DNA of 64,000 bases from assembly GCF_034140825.1 (NCBI RefSeq), contig NC_089043.1, forward strand, positions 19,786,001 through 19,850,000. Direction: 5' to 3'. Below, in pieces: positions 33,461-45,900 of the stretch. This DNA is from Oryza sativa Japonica Group. Its lineage: Eukaryota; Streptophyta; Magnoliopsida; Poales; Poaceae. Made by a program: the position numbers and the translations under genes. The notes under the pieces are model-generated. The model saw only the letters and a list, made by a program, of their open reading frames with translations, had not been told where the DNA came from and did no database searches. The first letter of the stretch is position 1. The number at the start of each line of letters is the position of its first letter.

Positions 33461-34600
33461 AAAACAAAAATGCAAGCACATGTGAAATGGAGATTTGTGG
33501 ACATATTCTAGGGAGACCTAGCTGAAGTCAAGCGTCAATATCATCGGTATCAGGACACCACGCGTATGAGCGATCCGTATTCATTGCTTCGGAAAATGAA
33601 AGGTGTGCTAAGAATGAGTCAACTAACTTATAAATCTTCACATCAGCTTTTGTATGATGTGGAAGAGAGAGAAGATAAGGAGAGAGAGTGCACTATCTCT
33701 TCTTCAAGAGCTAAGCTCCTAAACAAAATGTGAGAGTGGTTGTGGAACCCAAAGCATTTTGAACAATGTGCTACGAGACAACCTATTAAAAGATAGACTT
33801 TTTACTATTTCTTGTATGAGGTGGACAAACATGAGCTAGTACCCTAGCTCAACCATTGAATGAGAGGCCTAATGCTCGCTTGACGAATTCAGACGAAGCA
33901 GGTAGCAGCAGCGTGAGAAGCTGGTACTCACAAAGCTTATAAAACTAGCGTTTCATCGCTTGGTGCACACAAAAAGGTTGGTCAGATCAATCATCAACCG
34001 GACCTCGTGCAGCAGCCGCTCGATCGGCGACTCGGCGTTGTTCCAGTCAAACAACCCCGTGGGTTGGCTTCATACCTGCAACTGCAACTGCGCCTCGCGA
34101 CTCCTGAATCTGTACGCCCAAAAGAAAGTTTGCGATGCAGATTAATACTACTACTGTTCAGCAACGATTTTTTGTGATCTCTGATGCCTTGGAAAGTTCT
34201 GTCTGCACAAGATCTTTCTTGCCCACGTACCATTCGCGCGTGGTTGCCATAAGAACTGGTGATCCTCTTTTTTCTACCCCTGCATTTGTCACTCTGTCTG
34301 CATCTTGGGGTAGACTGACCGACGTAAGGTTGGGCGAAGTAATTTGCAGAAGTAACACTGTAACTGACGGATCATACTGTGAAGCAGTGCAGGACATTTC
34401 TTCAGCGCGTCGATGGAACACAAAACGGTCGCTCTCATCAAATGGTCGGCGGCGCTTATCTGCGTTCATCACGTCGTCGCCAATTTGAAAACTGCCAACA
34501 ATTTGAGAACGACCCAAACGCGTAAATGGTGGTACTGGTTTCCCTGCTTTGCCGAGTACCAGCAGCCACGAAGAACGTTACACAATCGAGTACAAAATCT
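33461..34600. other. spacer with a possible relic exon
   Basis: On the minus strand about 34069-33957 reads QPTGLFDWNNAESPIERLLH then EVRLMIDLTNLFVCTKR and a stop, a sequence that looks protein-coding and starts next to GCAG. I do not recognise it and found no neighbouring exon. The rest shows nothing recognisable. Confidence 0.25.
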
Positions 34601-34604
34601 ATAA

Positions 34605-34905
34605 GAGCAAGTTTAATAGCATAGCCAAATACTACCTCTAAATCATCTATAGCCAATTTAATAGTTCATTTATTCAATAATTACTTATAAACATATACTA
34701 CAATCATTAATATATGGTCTTACTTCTTATACACATAATATTTTGGAGTCCGTGTTACAGCTGGCTATAAATATAAGGGATTTTGGTTGGATGTGGTACA
34801 TCCTATTATAATGAATCTAGACATGAAACCTGTCCAAATTCATCGTGCTAGGATACGCCACATCTAACCAAAATCTCTTATCTTTAGGGATGGAGAGAGT
34901 AATAA
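34605..34905. mobile_element. two fused partial MITEs
   Basis: The first part (agagcaagtttaatagcata to tacagctggctata) resembles one end of a Tourist-like MITE. The second (ggattttggttggatgtgg to aaccaaaatctctta, then ggatggagag) is a Stowaway-like inverted repeat. Confidence 0.45.
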
Positions 34906-34958
34906 TTAAATGAAGCTAGGTAGAGTTTCCCGGTCAATACGCTTGCGTGTGCTTATAA

Positions 34959-36247
34959 GAGCATGGCCAACAGTTTCCCGATACTCTTCCCAATATCAGT
35001 TTTGAGGAGTTTTGTTGGAAAAAATCGCTCCAACAGTAGACCTAAATCACCCCTAAAAGCTTGGCGTTTCCAAACCCGCATATTTCGTTCTCCACTTGTA
35101 GGGAAGAGACTCGGCGCCCAATCCTTCAACCGCATGCACTTCGCGCGCGCTGTGTGAAAATTTTCCTACCAGGTTCTTCTTTGTGCGTTCGTCTACCTGT
35201 GAGTCAATCCATCACGCCAGCAGCCTCATCTTCCCCGCAGCTGTCTGGGAAAGCAGCCATGGCTCCCCCAAGCTTCCCCAGCGTCGACATTTTTTTCTCA
35301 GCGGCAGCGCCAGACCCATCTCCAACCCAATTGGGCGGACCTTCGTCGGCGCTCCCCCAGCACCACCACCGACTCGAATCGGCCGTCGCCCCTATTCATC
35401 TCCAATCGTCCCTCGACCCTACCGCATCCTGCAGCACAGCCTGTCTCTCGCGTCAGACTGGCGCTGCGCTCCCCCCGGTAATGTGCAGGCGACAAAGGCC
35501 CCATGCGATGCGACCAGCAGCCGGCGACAACCGGAGGTGCCCAGTCGCTGGCCTTCATCGAATCATCGTGCACCTCGGTCGGAGTCGATTTCTGATTGTT
35601 GCTGCTGCTCAAATCTGGAGCTTGCTATTGCTGAGAACTGCTTGGTGGTGGTACTGGAAATTTGTTGTTTGCTGGCTGATGAAAACTGTTGTTCTTTGCT
35701 GCTAAAAACTGCTGCTTGCTAGTACTGAAAAGTACTATTGCAGCTGCTGAAATATCTTGCTGCTTGCTGCTGAAAACTTCAAGTTGTTAACACCGTTCAC
35801 ACTAAAAAAGCTGAAATTTTTTTTCTGGGCTGAAAACCCCATTGTTGATGATTGCAGAACCAATATTTTTCCATGTAAAATACAGGAGATCGTGGTAATA
35901 ATCAAGTGAAATATCATTTTGGGGCAAATACTCAGATCGTACCTGAAGCCAATGGAAACATTGTTCAATGCTTAAACTGTCAGTTATGATGTCAAAGAGA
36001 TTGATCACTGAATGTCCTGAAAGGAGCCGTGAGGAGGATGCAGCATTGCAGCGTGCGCGAGCGTGAGTGGAGGAGAGGAATGACGATTCTGTTGGTAGTT
36101 GTCGATGTGGCCTACTTTTTTTGTTTTGAGGATTAAATTTTGGGAATCTCTTGGAGATAAAAGGTATTCTCATACCTTAAATCCTTTTTAGAGATCTAAA
36201 AAAAATGATTTAGGGGATTGAATTTTGGGTGGCTGTTGGTGATGCTC
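34959..36247. mobile_element. non-autonomous Harbinger/Tourist-type element, 1.29 kb
   Basis: Ends GAGCATGGCCAACAG and, inverted, GAGCATCACCAACAG are flanked by TAA on both sides (34956-34958 and 36248-36250). Inside is a GC-rich section (35060-35600) open in several frames, and no DDE signature. It lies about 290 bp upstream of the tetraspanin ATG and may contribute promoter sequence. Confidence 0.82.
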
Positions 36248-36540
36248 TAAGTTGCACATCCTGGGGAAAAACCTCCCTAATCCATCAGCAAACCGATCAA
36301 CCACCCACGACAAGTCGACGCCACCGTTTTTTTTTTCTCCCTCCTAAGTCCTAACCCCACAAAAATCCCGCGAACTTTCGTCTCACCACGCGCCGCGTGC
36401 CCCCTACAAATACCAAACAACACCCACCACGTCCACTCACAAACCACGCAGGAAACCTCAGAAAATCACCGTACGCGACGCGGGCCCAAGAAAACCCCGA
36501 CAGAAACCGCGCAGCAGCAACACCACCACCGGCGTCGGAG

Positions 36541-38432
36541 ATGGCGTTCCGGCTGAGCAACAGCCTGCTCGGGATCCTGAACGCGGTGACGTTCCTCCTG
36601 TCGGTGCCCGTGCTGGGCGGCGGCATCTGGCTGGCGACGCGCGCCGACGGCACGGAGTGCGAGCGCTACTTCTCGGCGCCGGTGATCGCGTTCGGGGTGT
36701 TCCTCCTCCTCGTCTCCCTCGCGGGCCTCGTCGGCGCCTGCTGCCGCGTCAACTGCCTCCTCTGGTTCTACCTCGTCGCCATGTTCGTCCTCATCGTCGT
36801 CCTCTTCTGCTTCACCGTCTTCGCCTTCGTCGTCACCAACAAGGGCGCCGGCGAGGCCGTCTCCGGCAGAGGGTACAAGGAGTACAGGCTCGGCGACTAC
36901 TCCAACTGGCTGCAGAAGCGGATGGAGAACAGCAAGAACTGGAACAGGATCAGGAGCTGCCTCCAGGACTCCAAGGTCTGCAAGAAACTGCAGGACAAGA
37001 ACTGGGATCGGACCCAGTTCTTCAAAGCCGACCTCTCCCCGCTCGAGGTAACAACAATTTAACAGCAAGTTGTTCGCTTCAGTTTCTGAATTTTTACCTG
37101 AACAATTATACCGTTTCATCATCATCAACAACAAAACGGAGATTAATTGCAGTTGATTAGTCGTCGCGTACTTGTTCCAATTGAAAAACAGTTGACATTT
37201 CACGTGTTGTTCAATCGTTTGTGAGGATAAGAAGGAAACTGCTAGTGTCACTGTCAAAGAAACAGAGTTTTGCGAGAGTATATATCTTATCTAGGGGACG
37301 ATGTTAACGTGTACGGTTGCACCAGTAGTAAACCACGGGTAGTATTTTTCTAATGGAAATTAATTCTGATAAGGTCATTTGGGTGCATTATTAGCTACGC
37401 AAACATCGTTTCTTTTTTATCTGTCATACTGCTCACGTACTGTTTATAAGAGTACCTGAAAACAATAGCCTAAAATATGAATCATTCTCAAGAAATACAG
37501 ATTCAATTGTCGCATAGTCGAATAATCAGAATAATTTTTTGAAAAAAAAACATATTTGGAATGCTTAGATTAGGAATCACTAGGCATTTTATACTGCTTC
37601 ATGACTCGTGGTGATATTGTCAACGGGAGGATTAGACTATCTTGTGGTGGAGTTTCTTCAACTCAAAGCATGCCTTTTCTCTGAACACTTCCCAAAGTTC
37701 TGACCATCAAGGGGAAAAATTTATTGGCGCCATCTTCAAAATTCAACGGTCCGGTGCCCTTTCACCAAACTTTTAGGTCGCAAAACTCAACTGCCTCACG
37801 AAAATTTCCATTTGATAACTATCGGAACAGAGTATTCTATCGGAAGATGTCTGAAATTTTCAGTCCTGAAATAGTAGCACACGTTTTCTAATATCCACTT
37901 TAAACCATTTGATCTGTATGAGTAGGTTAAGAAAGAATTATATAACTGCAATATTATGAAAACCATGTTCCATGAGAAATATAACTGAAAACTTTGAAGT
38001 AATCATACAAAGTAGAATTTGCACATAATTCTGGTAAATTTTGGTGTGTGTTGATACAATTCTGAACTGATCAAACCTCACATCTCTTTCCTTCTCATCT
38101 GCGTGCAGTCCGGATGCTGCAAGCCACCCAGCAGCTGCAACTTCCTCTACGTCAGCGGCACGAACTGGACGAAGGTGCCCACCAACTCGTCGGACCCGGA
38201 CTGCAACACGTGGGTCGACGACGGCACGCAGCTGTGCTACAACTGCCAGTCGTGCAAGGCCGGCGCGGTGGCGACCCTGAAGCGGGACTGGAAGCGCGTC
38301 GCCGTCGTCTGCATCGTCTTCCTCGTCTTCATCGTCATCGTCTACTCCCTCGGCTGCTGCGCGTTCAGGAACAACCGGAGGGACAACCGCGGCGCCTATC
38401 GCGGTGCCGCGTGGAAGGGCGGATACGCCTGA
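36541..38432 (+). CDS. plant tetraspanin, 276 aa, two exons
   Basis: Exons 36541-37047 and 38109-38432 (GT-AG, phase 0). Four membrane spans: about residues 8-30 (LLGILNAVTFLLSVPVLGGG), 46-68, 73-96 (LWFYLVAMFVLIVVLFCFTV) and 233-255 (VAVVCIVFLVFIVIVYSLG). The large extracellular loop (about 97-232) has the plant-type GCCKPP motif at 171-176, further paired cysteines and N-glycosylation sequons NWT and NSS. Length fits plant TETs (about 270-285 aa). Known: plant tetraspanins organise plasma-membrane microdomains and mark exosomes (TET8/9 type). The C-tail is short, basic and Gly-rich (FRNNRRDNRGAYRG). The start has 5' context gcggaggagATGGcg-like purines and no upstream in-frame ATG. Confidence 0.95.
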
Positions 38433-39429
38433 TTTCATTCGATCGATCGATCGATTTGCACGGCGTAATTGATTGGCATGTTCATGCGATCATGTCAGAT
38501 ATCTGTTCATAGGCTTAGCTCTGATATTCTAGCCCTGTACAGGCGAGATTATTCTGGGTTCTGATCATCTGCTTGTTACTCTTTGATCAGGAGTAGTAGG
38601 TTTCTGTATGCAGTTCTTTGATGCAACTTAGTTGCACCCTACATCATATTTGTACTCGATCGGATTTATTTCATATATGTAATATAGTATTCCTTTTTAT
38701 TTGTTTTTCAGTACCGATCTTTCTAAGCTTCATCTTCGAGTACAGCAAATATTTTACCTACGAGAATAGTTAAAAAATCATCGAAATGCTCTTAGATTAT
38801 TCTACGTTTTGGTTACAAGTTATAGCTAGTACAGTCATGAGTTCTGCAAACTTCTTCAAACGATCATCATCTATCACGTTTACTTTGTAGTAGATGAAAG
38901 AAATTAGTACAGGTTTGTTCAGCTAATCGGTGACTGCCAAATTTTGTCTCAGATTGCACACTTATCCCTGGTTTACATGTAATATAGATGTGAAATTTGC
39001 AATTTGTGCTACGCAATGCTGCAGGCAAATTGGCAAGGTTCATCACTAAAACTAGTAGGTTGATAGGAAAGAATCTCACAAAGGACAAGACGATGAGAAG
39101 GTAATGGCTAGAATTATCGTGCAAGTGAAAGTGAAAGTGAGGATATTTTCAGGGCGTGTTAGGTTCGACTTGTCTCTAACGATGCACCAGCACCACAGCT
39201 TTCCTATAATCTCGTCATAGTTGAAACCTTCTTGCTTTTCACTAAATGCAGCATTGGTAGGAAGTTACAAAGTCTTACTAATGCGGTAGTGCCCATTCTT
39301 ATCTTGTCCTAGTAATGCCAAGACGGTGATGGATTGATGGCTGGTTTGTGTCAAATGTGCTTGCCAGATTATGCTACATGCACAAATAAAAGGACATAAG
39401 TTCTATATGTCTCCTTTTGAAGGATAATA
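38433..39429. other. 3' flank of the tetraspanin gene
   Basis: It contains the likely 3' UTR (a tandem gatcgatcgatcgat at about 38440, polyadenylation-like AT-rich sequence near 38680). Nothing else was recognised. Confidence 0.4.
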
Positions 39430-39579
39430 CTTTCTCCGTTTCACAATCTAAGACTTTCTAGCATTGTCTATATTCATATATATGTTAATGAATCTAGGCA
39501 TATATACGTGTCTAGATTCATTAACATCTATATGAACATGTGCAATGCTAGAAAGTCTTACATTATGAAACGGAGGGAG
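39430..39579. mobile_element. Stowaway MITE, 150 bp
   Basis: Inverted ends ctttctccgtttca and tgaaacggagggag, with agactttctagcattg repeated in inverse near the right end, flanked by TA. The two arms pair over most of their length. Confidence 0.85.
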
Positions 39580-39712
39580 TAAGTTGTATATATTTATCAA
39601 ACTTACTCTGAATAAGTTCCTGAACCATCGGTTGATATATTGTTACTGCGTGTAAATTGTGCTGATGCAGTTTCCAGTAAGAATGCATTCAGAACTACTA
39701 GTTGAAAAGCAG

Positions 39713-40020
39713 GGATTTAAGATATCAGATTTTGATAGGAATGCATATGGAAAACAGATGATGGTAAAACGCATGAAAATTATAGGAATAACCGTTTGAA
39801 TGGGCTAAAAAAAAGAACAATAATTGCATGAGGAAGATACACTCAAAAGAAATTTTCCAAGAGGTTGACCTCATACTAATTTTCCTCCAAAACCTCCATA
39901 CATTGAGCCACTCCAAAAGAATTTCATAGGATTTTGATGGGTACAATGATAGGAAATTTTTTATAGCATTTGAGTCATACAAAATTCCTCCACAAAGCCC
40001 TGATTCAAAAGGAGGCCTGA
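39713..40020. mobile_element. diverged Tourist-like MITE
   Basis: It shares ordered blocks with 52087-52451 (aataggaat, ttccaagaggtt-gacctc, cctccaaaa, cataggatttt) and ends tgattcaaaaggaggcc. The termini are degraded. Confidence 0.5.
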
Positions 40021-40290
40021 ACAAGGAATTCGACCGTTTTAACTACGAAATGCTCTATCGGTGACAGGCTGACGGCAGTATTTTCCTTTTACATGGAAGG
40101 TTATATCAGTTTTGACAGCAACCTCCAGCAATCTTCGATTCTTCGTCAAGCATCATGTTGAGCATTTTGCCAGATTATCCATTTGTTCATTCAGTCTGGT
40201 CAAGGACTCTTGAATCATAAACATTTGCCATGCGATGGAAAGTATGAAAAATACCCAGTTCTCAATTCACAGGCAAGTATGAAAAAATGT

Positions 40291-42168
40291 CTAAGTATTA
40301 GCATTTGCATTACCAGATAACAGTGGTACTGAAAGATTGGTTCCACATTCAACTTTGACGCCTGTACATTCAGGTTCAGTTATCCTTTTGGAATCATTTG
40401 ACAGGATGGTCAGCCCCTCACTCTTTGCATCATCTGCTTTGCCCCATAGCACAACGTACAACCCAATGATGATTGCAATTGCACCTAATATGCTGCACAA
40501 GAGGATACCATTACAACCCAATGATCATTCATGTACACAACAGTACAGACAAAAAAAAGTATTAAAAGCAAGCAGTTGTATAGTGAAGTAGGAACAACAT
40601 GGATACCCAAATAATAAATGAAATGAGTAAATATATACCTTCCTATATGAAGTTCCTCATGAAGGAAGATGGTAGATAATATTGTTGTAATCACAGCACT
40701 CAGTGGTGTAAAGATTGCGCTATAAAGGGGGCCTTTCACTGATATGCACCAGGATTGGAGAAAGAAGTTTGCGCCAGAGGCAAAAACACCCTACAAAAGT
40801 TACTCAATCTTGATCACTTTCTGAACGTCCATACCAGTGCAATTCGAACCAATAAGCACATCAGCGCAGGGCACACATTTTCTTTTATATACTTACTCCA
40901 TATAAAATGCAGGGGAGCTCCCAAATCGAAGCTAGTTTCCAAATCTGTAAGTAGTTTGATTCTAGGAAGAATGCCATCACGGCGCATTGCAAGGTCGCTA
41001 AGAAGCACATCCATGTTGCCAGAGACAGTGGATCAAGGTACGATCTGCAAACCGGCACCTAAGATACAGTGAAAGAAAACCCAAAACATTGTTGGTCATC
41101 AAATTCATCACTGCTAATTCGGAAACTAAGAAATCCATCTCTTTGCAGAGGAAGAATGGGCAAGTCATAATTTGGCGCAACCTAACAAACCAAGCCTCTT
41201 CCTAATGGTTGCAGCACTCACCTGCAAGATGTACCAAATGGAGACGCAGAAAGCATTTCCGATGAGGTAGATGCCTCCTTTCACCCAGTCATCATCGGTG
41301 GTCGCCGCGACGAGAACCGCGCCGAGTAGCTTGGGCCCCTTGAAGAACGCCATGGCCATCGCTCCGGCGAGGCAGACGACGGTGCCGGCGATCTTGGCCA
41401 AGCTCCTCGAACTCCTCAAATCCACCTTCTCCAACCTGCGCGCGCACGGATGCAATTTGAACGATTAAAACCCTTCAGAATCGCTTAAATAATGGGCCTC
41501 AAACGATCCAGCCCAAAACTTCAACTGGGCCGTCGTAGTGGGCCACATGTCATGGTGACACGTGGCAATCCAGCCCAAGAAAGGGGGAGAAATCGGCAAC
41601 CGGACTAGGGGGCGGCGCCGTCGCCGCCGGAGATGGGGACGATGAAGAAGTGGTACCCGATTACGGCGGCGATGGCGAAGGTAATGCCGGGGGCGAGGTT
41701 GGTGGTGGCCCTGGCCATGGACGGCGACGCGAGCTGCAGCCCCAGGAAGTAGAAGTACAGACCCGTCGCGCTGCCGACCAAAATCAACCGGGAGATGAGC
41801 GGCCTGCGCCCGATTCGATCCAAGGGTGTGCGTACCAAAATCAGCCACGAAGTAAGTTTCGTGTACCTGGCGAGGGAGGCGGCGAAGAGGAGGGCGAACG
41901 CCGGGGCGCCGACGGCCATGTGGCGGCGGAGGTCCCACCCCCTGGCGGCGAGCGAGGCGAGGAGGAGCGTGGCGGCGGCGATCCCCTGGCGGTAGGCGAC
42001 GAAGACGATGGGGCGCATCCCCATCCCGTACGCCGCCTTGAGCGCCATGTCCACCGCCGCGTAGAACCACTGCACCATCACCATCCCCACGCACGGCCCG
42101 TACCGCTCCACCCACCACCACCCTCCGCCGCCGCCGCCGCCCGCCATGGCGAGATCCGCGAGCTCCAC
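40291..42168 (-). CDS. WAT1-related (UMAMIT/nodulin MtN21-like) transporter A, 392 aa
   Basis: Exons 42168-41867, 41803-41657, 41435-41222, 41058-40897, 40790-40639, 40492-40291, all GT-AG; total 1179 nt. Two EamA repeats give about ten membrane spans. Family blocks: GMRPIVFVAYRQGIAAATLLL (TM2), YFLGLQLASPSMARATTNLAP (TM4), LAKIAGTVVCLAGAMAMAFF then KGPKLLG, ANFFLQSWCISVKGPLYSAI, TPLSAVITTILSTIFLHEEL and GLYVVLWGKADD near the C-terminus. Known: relatives export amino acids or auxin at the plasma membrane or tonoplast. The Gly-rich N-terminus ([11 protein letters not shown]) is unusual. The short second intron (63 bp) is small for the family. The substrate cannot be told from sequence. Confidence 0.93.
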
Positions 42169-42603
42169 TCACCCACCACCACCACCACACAGCTCGCTCG
42201 CCAACTAAGCTGGAGCAATCCATCATCCATGTGCAATATTAGTAGTAATTTCGTTTTCGTTCTCTCTGTTTGTTTATGAATTATGATCTCAAATCTTAGC
42301 GGTCAAACTGATCACGCTGGCTGGGTTGGATGATTGATTGATTAGCTTTGCTTGCTCGAGTTTTTCTCTCGATTTCCTATTATGGCCGTCGCCGTGGCAC
42401 CGTGACGCCGTCTCGCCGGCGTGATCTGAAATTTTTTAAGCGAGAATTTCTCTTTGACAATCTCCCCTGGTTTTGGCCGCATTTGGCATCGTACGACCAG
42501 CCAAATAGCCAAACGTGACACACAGGCTGACAGCGACGGTGTTTTCGTCCCCACATGACAGTATGACACCATGACCATCATTAATTTCCACCGTATAACA
42601 CTA
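42169..42603 (-). promoter_or_regulatory. upstream region of transporter A
   Basis: Transporter A reads leftwards, so its promoter lies here. No clear TATA box. No gene. Confidence 0.35.
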
Positions 42604-42776
42604 CTTCTTCCATCCTATTTTCTGTGCACAACTTTAACCGTCCATTTTATTTTAATTTTCATAAGTCACGTATAAAGTAATATTCACAACAATAATTATA
42701 TTTTTTTTAATGGATGAACGGTTAAAGTTGGGCATAAAAAAAATTTATGGTTACACTTAAAATGAGACGGAGGGAG
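42604..42776. mobile_element. Stowaway-like MITE
   Basis: Ends cttcttccatcctattt and aatgagacggagggag, flanked by TA; inner inverted match aactttaaccgtccat and atgaacggttaaagtt. Confidence 0.75.
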
Positions 42777-42968
42777 TATCAATCATACTTCATGATGGCA
42801 TCGGCAATTCGGCCCCACATCTTTAACAAATCAGGCCATTTGCTGGCCGCTCGAATGTCGGAACAGACAACAGGTAAACTAGTCATAAACAGCAAAACTG
42901 CACAGATCTGTCGATCCGTTTTTACTAATCATACAAAATAGTCTAGTGTTGTCGTAATGTGTAAACAA

Positions 42969-45900
42969 TCAGAGCTGCTCGCTTGAGACGGCGTCTGCCA
43001 GCAGGAGAGGCTCCTCAGCGGCGGTGCGCTCGACGTCGCGACACGAATCCGTGCATGGCTTCGCCGCCGCCGCCGCCGTCGCCGGCTCGCTGCCCCGCTT
43101 CATGTCGTCCGCTTTTCCCCACAGGACGACGTACAACCCGGTGATCACAGCAGCTGCTCCCATCAAGCTGGAAAAAAAAAACAGCGTTTGTATGTGTCAT
43201 CAGAGTTAGATTCAATTATAAGCCATTGTTAAAATGTACTTCATCCGTACCAAAATATAAGAATTTATTTCCTTCGTCCTAACCTATAAAGAGTTTTGGT
43301 TAGATAAGACATATACTAGTACCACGAATCTGGACAAATAGTCAGTCCAAATTTATCGTATTACGATGTATTACATCCAACCAAAACTCCTAATATGAAG
43401 GGAGTAGATGAGATGTGAGATAAAGAACATGTATAGAGTGTTCTTATTATTGGGACGGGTGAGGTTTTTTTTTTTTTTTTTTGCGCGTGTCTGTCGTCGA
43501 GAGAAGAGAAGAAGCGTGCCTTCCAATGTGCAGCTCCTCCTGGAGAACGGCGGCGGCGACGATGGTGGTGACCACGGTGCAGACAGGGGTGAACATGGCC
43601 GAGTAGAGGGGCCCCCTCACCGAGATGCACCATGATTGCAGGTAGAAGCAGACGCCTGACCCAAACACTCCCTGCATTATTTATGTCCAGCTCTGTTCAG
43701 TTCAGATCCAGAAAACCAGAACTTGTCCATTCTGCTGTCCGGGCACACACACAACAAAACGCATGGCAATTCTGAACTCACGGCGAAGGCGTAGCTCGAG
43801 AGCTCGAAGAGCGAGTGGATCTTCCATGCGTTCGCGTCCGGGACCAGGAAGACGGCGAGCGCTGCGCATTGCAGCGTCGAGAAGAAGCAGGTCCATGCCG
43901 ACAGAGACAGAGGATCCACATAAAATTTGCAGATTGGCACCTGAAAAATCAAAATATTAGAAAATGATCAAGTCGAAGGTTTTTTTTTAATGACTCGCAC
44001 GAGACGATGCGAAGTTTATTGATAGAGCAGAAAAAAAATATAAGATTACAATCCTGAAAGATCGTAACCAGAAAAAAGGAAAAAAAATATCGATCAAGTC
44101 GAAGTTGTGAATGAAGAACAGATCAAGCTAGCTGGCTACGAAATGCCATTCACTTGTAAAAGAAATTACCTGCAGTATGAGCCGGAGTGACCAGCATGAG
44201 CTGCTGACGACGAGGCAGAGCGCGCCGAGAACCCACTTGCTGATCGCCGGCGAGTGGAGGAGCATGTTCAGGTCACCAAGCGTGTAGTTCAGAAGCTTTG
44301 GGCCTTTGAAGAACGCCATGGCCGTGGCTCCTCCCACGCAGACTATGGTTCCGGATATCTTGGCCATGGTGCCCCGTTCTCTGACGTTAACTCTTTCCTG
44401 CCTGATGATGAGTTAACTGGTTACTACAATTTTGGTAAGATATATTTTGTTTATGCATAATGCGATGTATTTGGTACAATGTGCTACTTTTGCCAAGAAA
44501 AGAATTCTTTGATATTAAGAACATATGTGGTTCCCGTCCACAATTTATTACAGTTTACCACATCTAATGTTAGACAAGTTTTTGCTATAGAATCGTTGCT
44601 TAGGTTCTACTGTCGTAGCTTTGTGAGGTGGCTTGTGCGACTACGGCCGTGTTTAGTTGTTTTGGCAAAAAAAAAATTTTGACGTATACAGACACCCATT
44701 TGAAGTATTAAACGTAGACTAATAACAAAACAAATTACAGACTCCACATGTAAACTGAGACAAATCTATTAAGCCTAATTAATTCATCATTAGTAAATGT
44801 TTATTGTAGCACCACATTGTTAAATCATAACGTAACTAGCATGGTGGCCCGCGCAGATTACGCGGCTAGCATCATTATATTTTCTCTCATATAATAGCAT
44901 ATATGTTTTCTTAATGTATTATTCAAATATATTAAAATGACAACGTAATTTTAAATTTTGTACTAACTTTACGAAACTACTAATGTATAATATTCATATT
45001 GTATTTTATATACATGCTAGTTATTAATTATTTTTAATATCAAATTTTAGTTATTTGTAAATTATATTCCTATATGGACTCTAGACTCGTCTTTCAATAT
45101 TTTTTTAATTCTGAATTTTTATTATCTGTAAATTATATTTCTATATAGAGTCTCTTCTTCCAATATTATTTATTTTTAATTCTAATATTTTTATTATTTC
45201 TAATTGTATTTCTATGTGGACTCTAAACTTATCTTTTAATATTCTTTAATTTTTAATTTCAAATTTTAGTTACTTCTAAATTGTATTCCTATATTGACTT
45301 TAGACTCTTATTCCCTTGTTTTGTTTAAATTCCGAATTTTAGTTATTTGTAAATTATAATTTTATACGGACTCTAAACTCTACTTTTAATTTCATTATAT
45401 TTATTTCGAATTTTAGTTAATTTTAAATTCCTATATGGACTCTATACTCTACTTCTAATATTCCTTATTTTTAATTCCGAATTTCTATTATTTATTAATA
45501 TTATTTCTATATGAACTCTATACTCTTCTTCTAATATTCTTTATTTTTAATTCCGAATTTCAGTTATTTATAAATTTTATTTCTATATGGACTCTATACT
45601 CTTCTTCTAATATTCTTTATTTTTAATTTCGAATTTTTGTTATTTATAAATTGTATTTCTATATGGACTCTAGTCTCCTCCTCCAATATTTCTTATTTTT
45701 TAATTCTGAATTTTAACTATTTTTAAATTGTATTTCTCTATGGACTCTAGTCTCCTCTTCCAATATTCCTTATTTTTTAATTCCGAATTTCAACTCTTTC
45801 TAAATTGTATTTCTATATGGACTCTAGTCTCCTCTTCCAATATTCCTTATTTTTTAATTCCGAATTTTAACTATTTCTAAATTGTATTTCTATATAGACT

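Noticed and set aside
35061-35722. Two overlapping Ser/Pro-rich open frames of 214 and 179 codons
   Set aside because: Inside the non-autonomous Harbinger element; no domain and no splice support.
36466-37257. 263-codon acidic frame opposite the tetraspanin first exon
   Set aside because: Mirror of hydrophobic, GC-rich codons; the tetraspanin has four spans and the GCCKPP motif.
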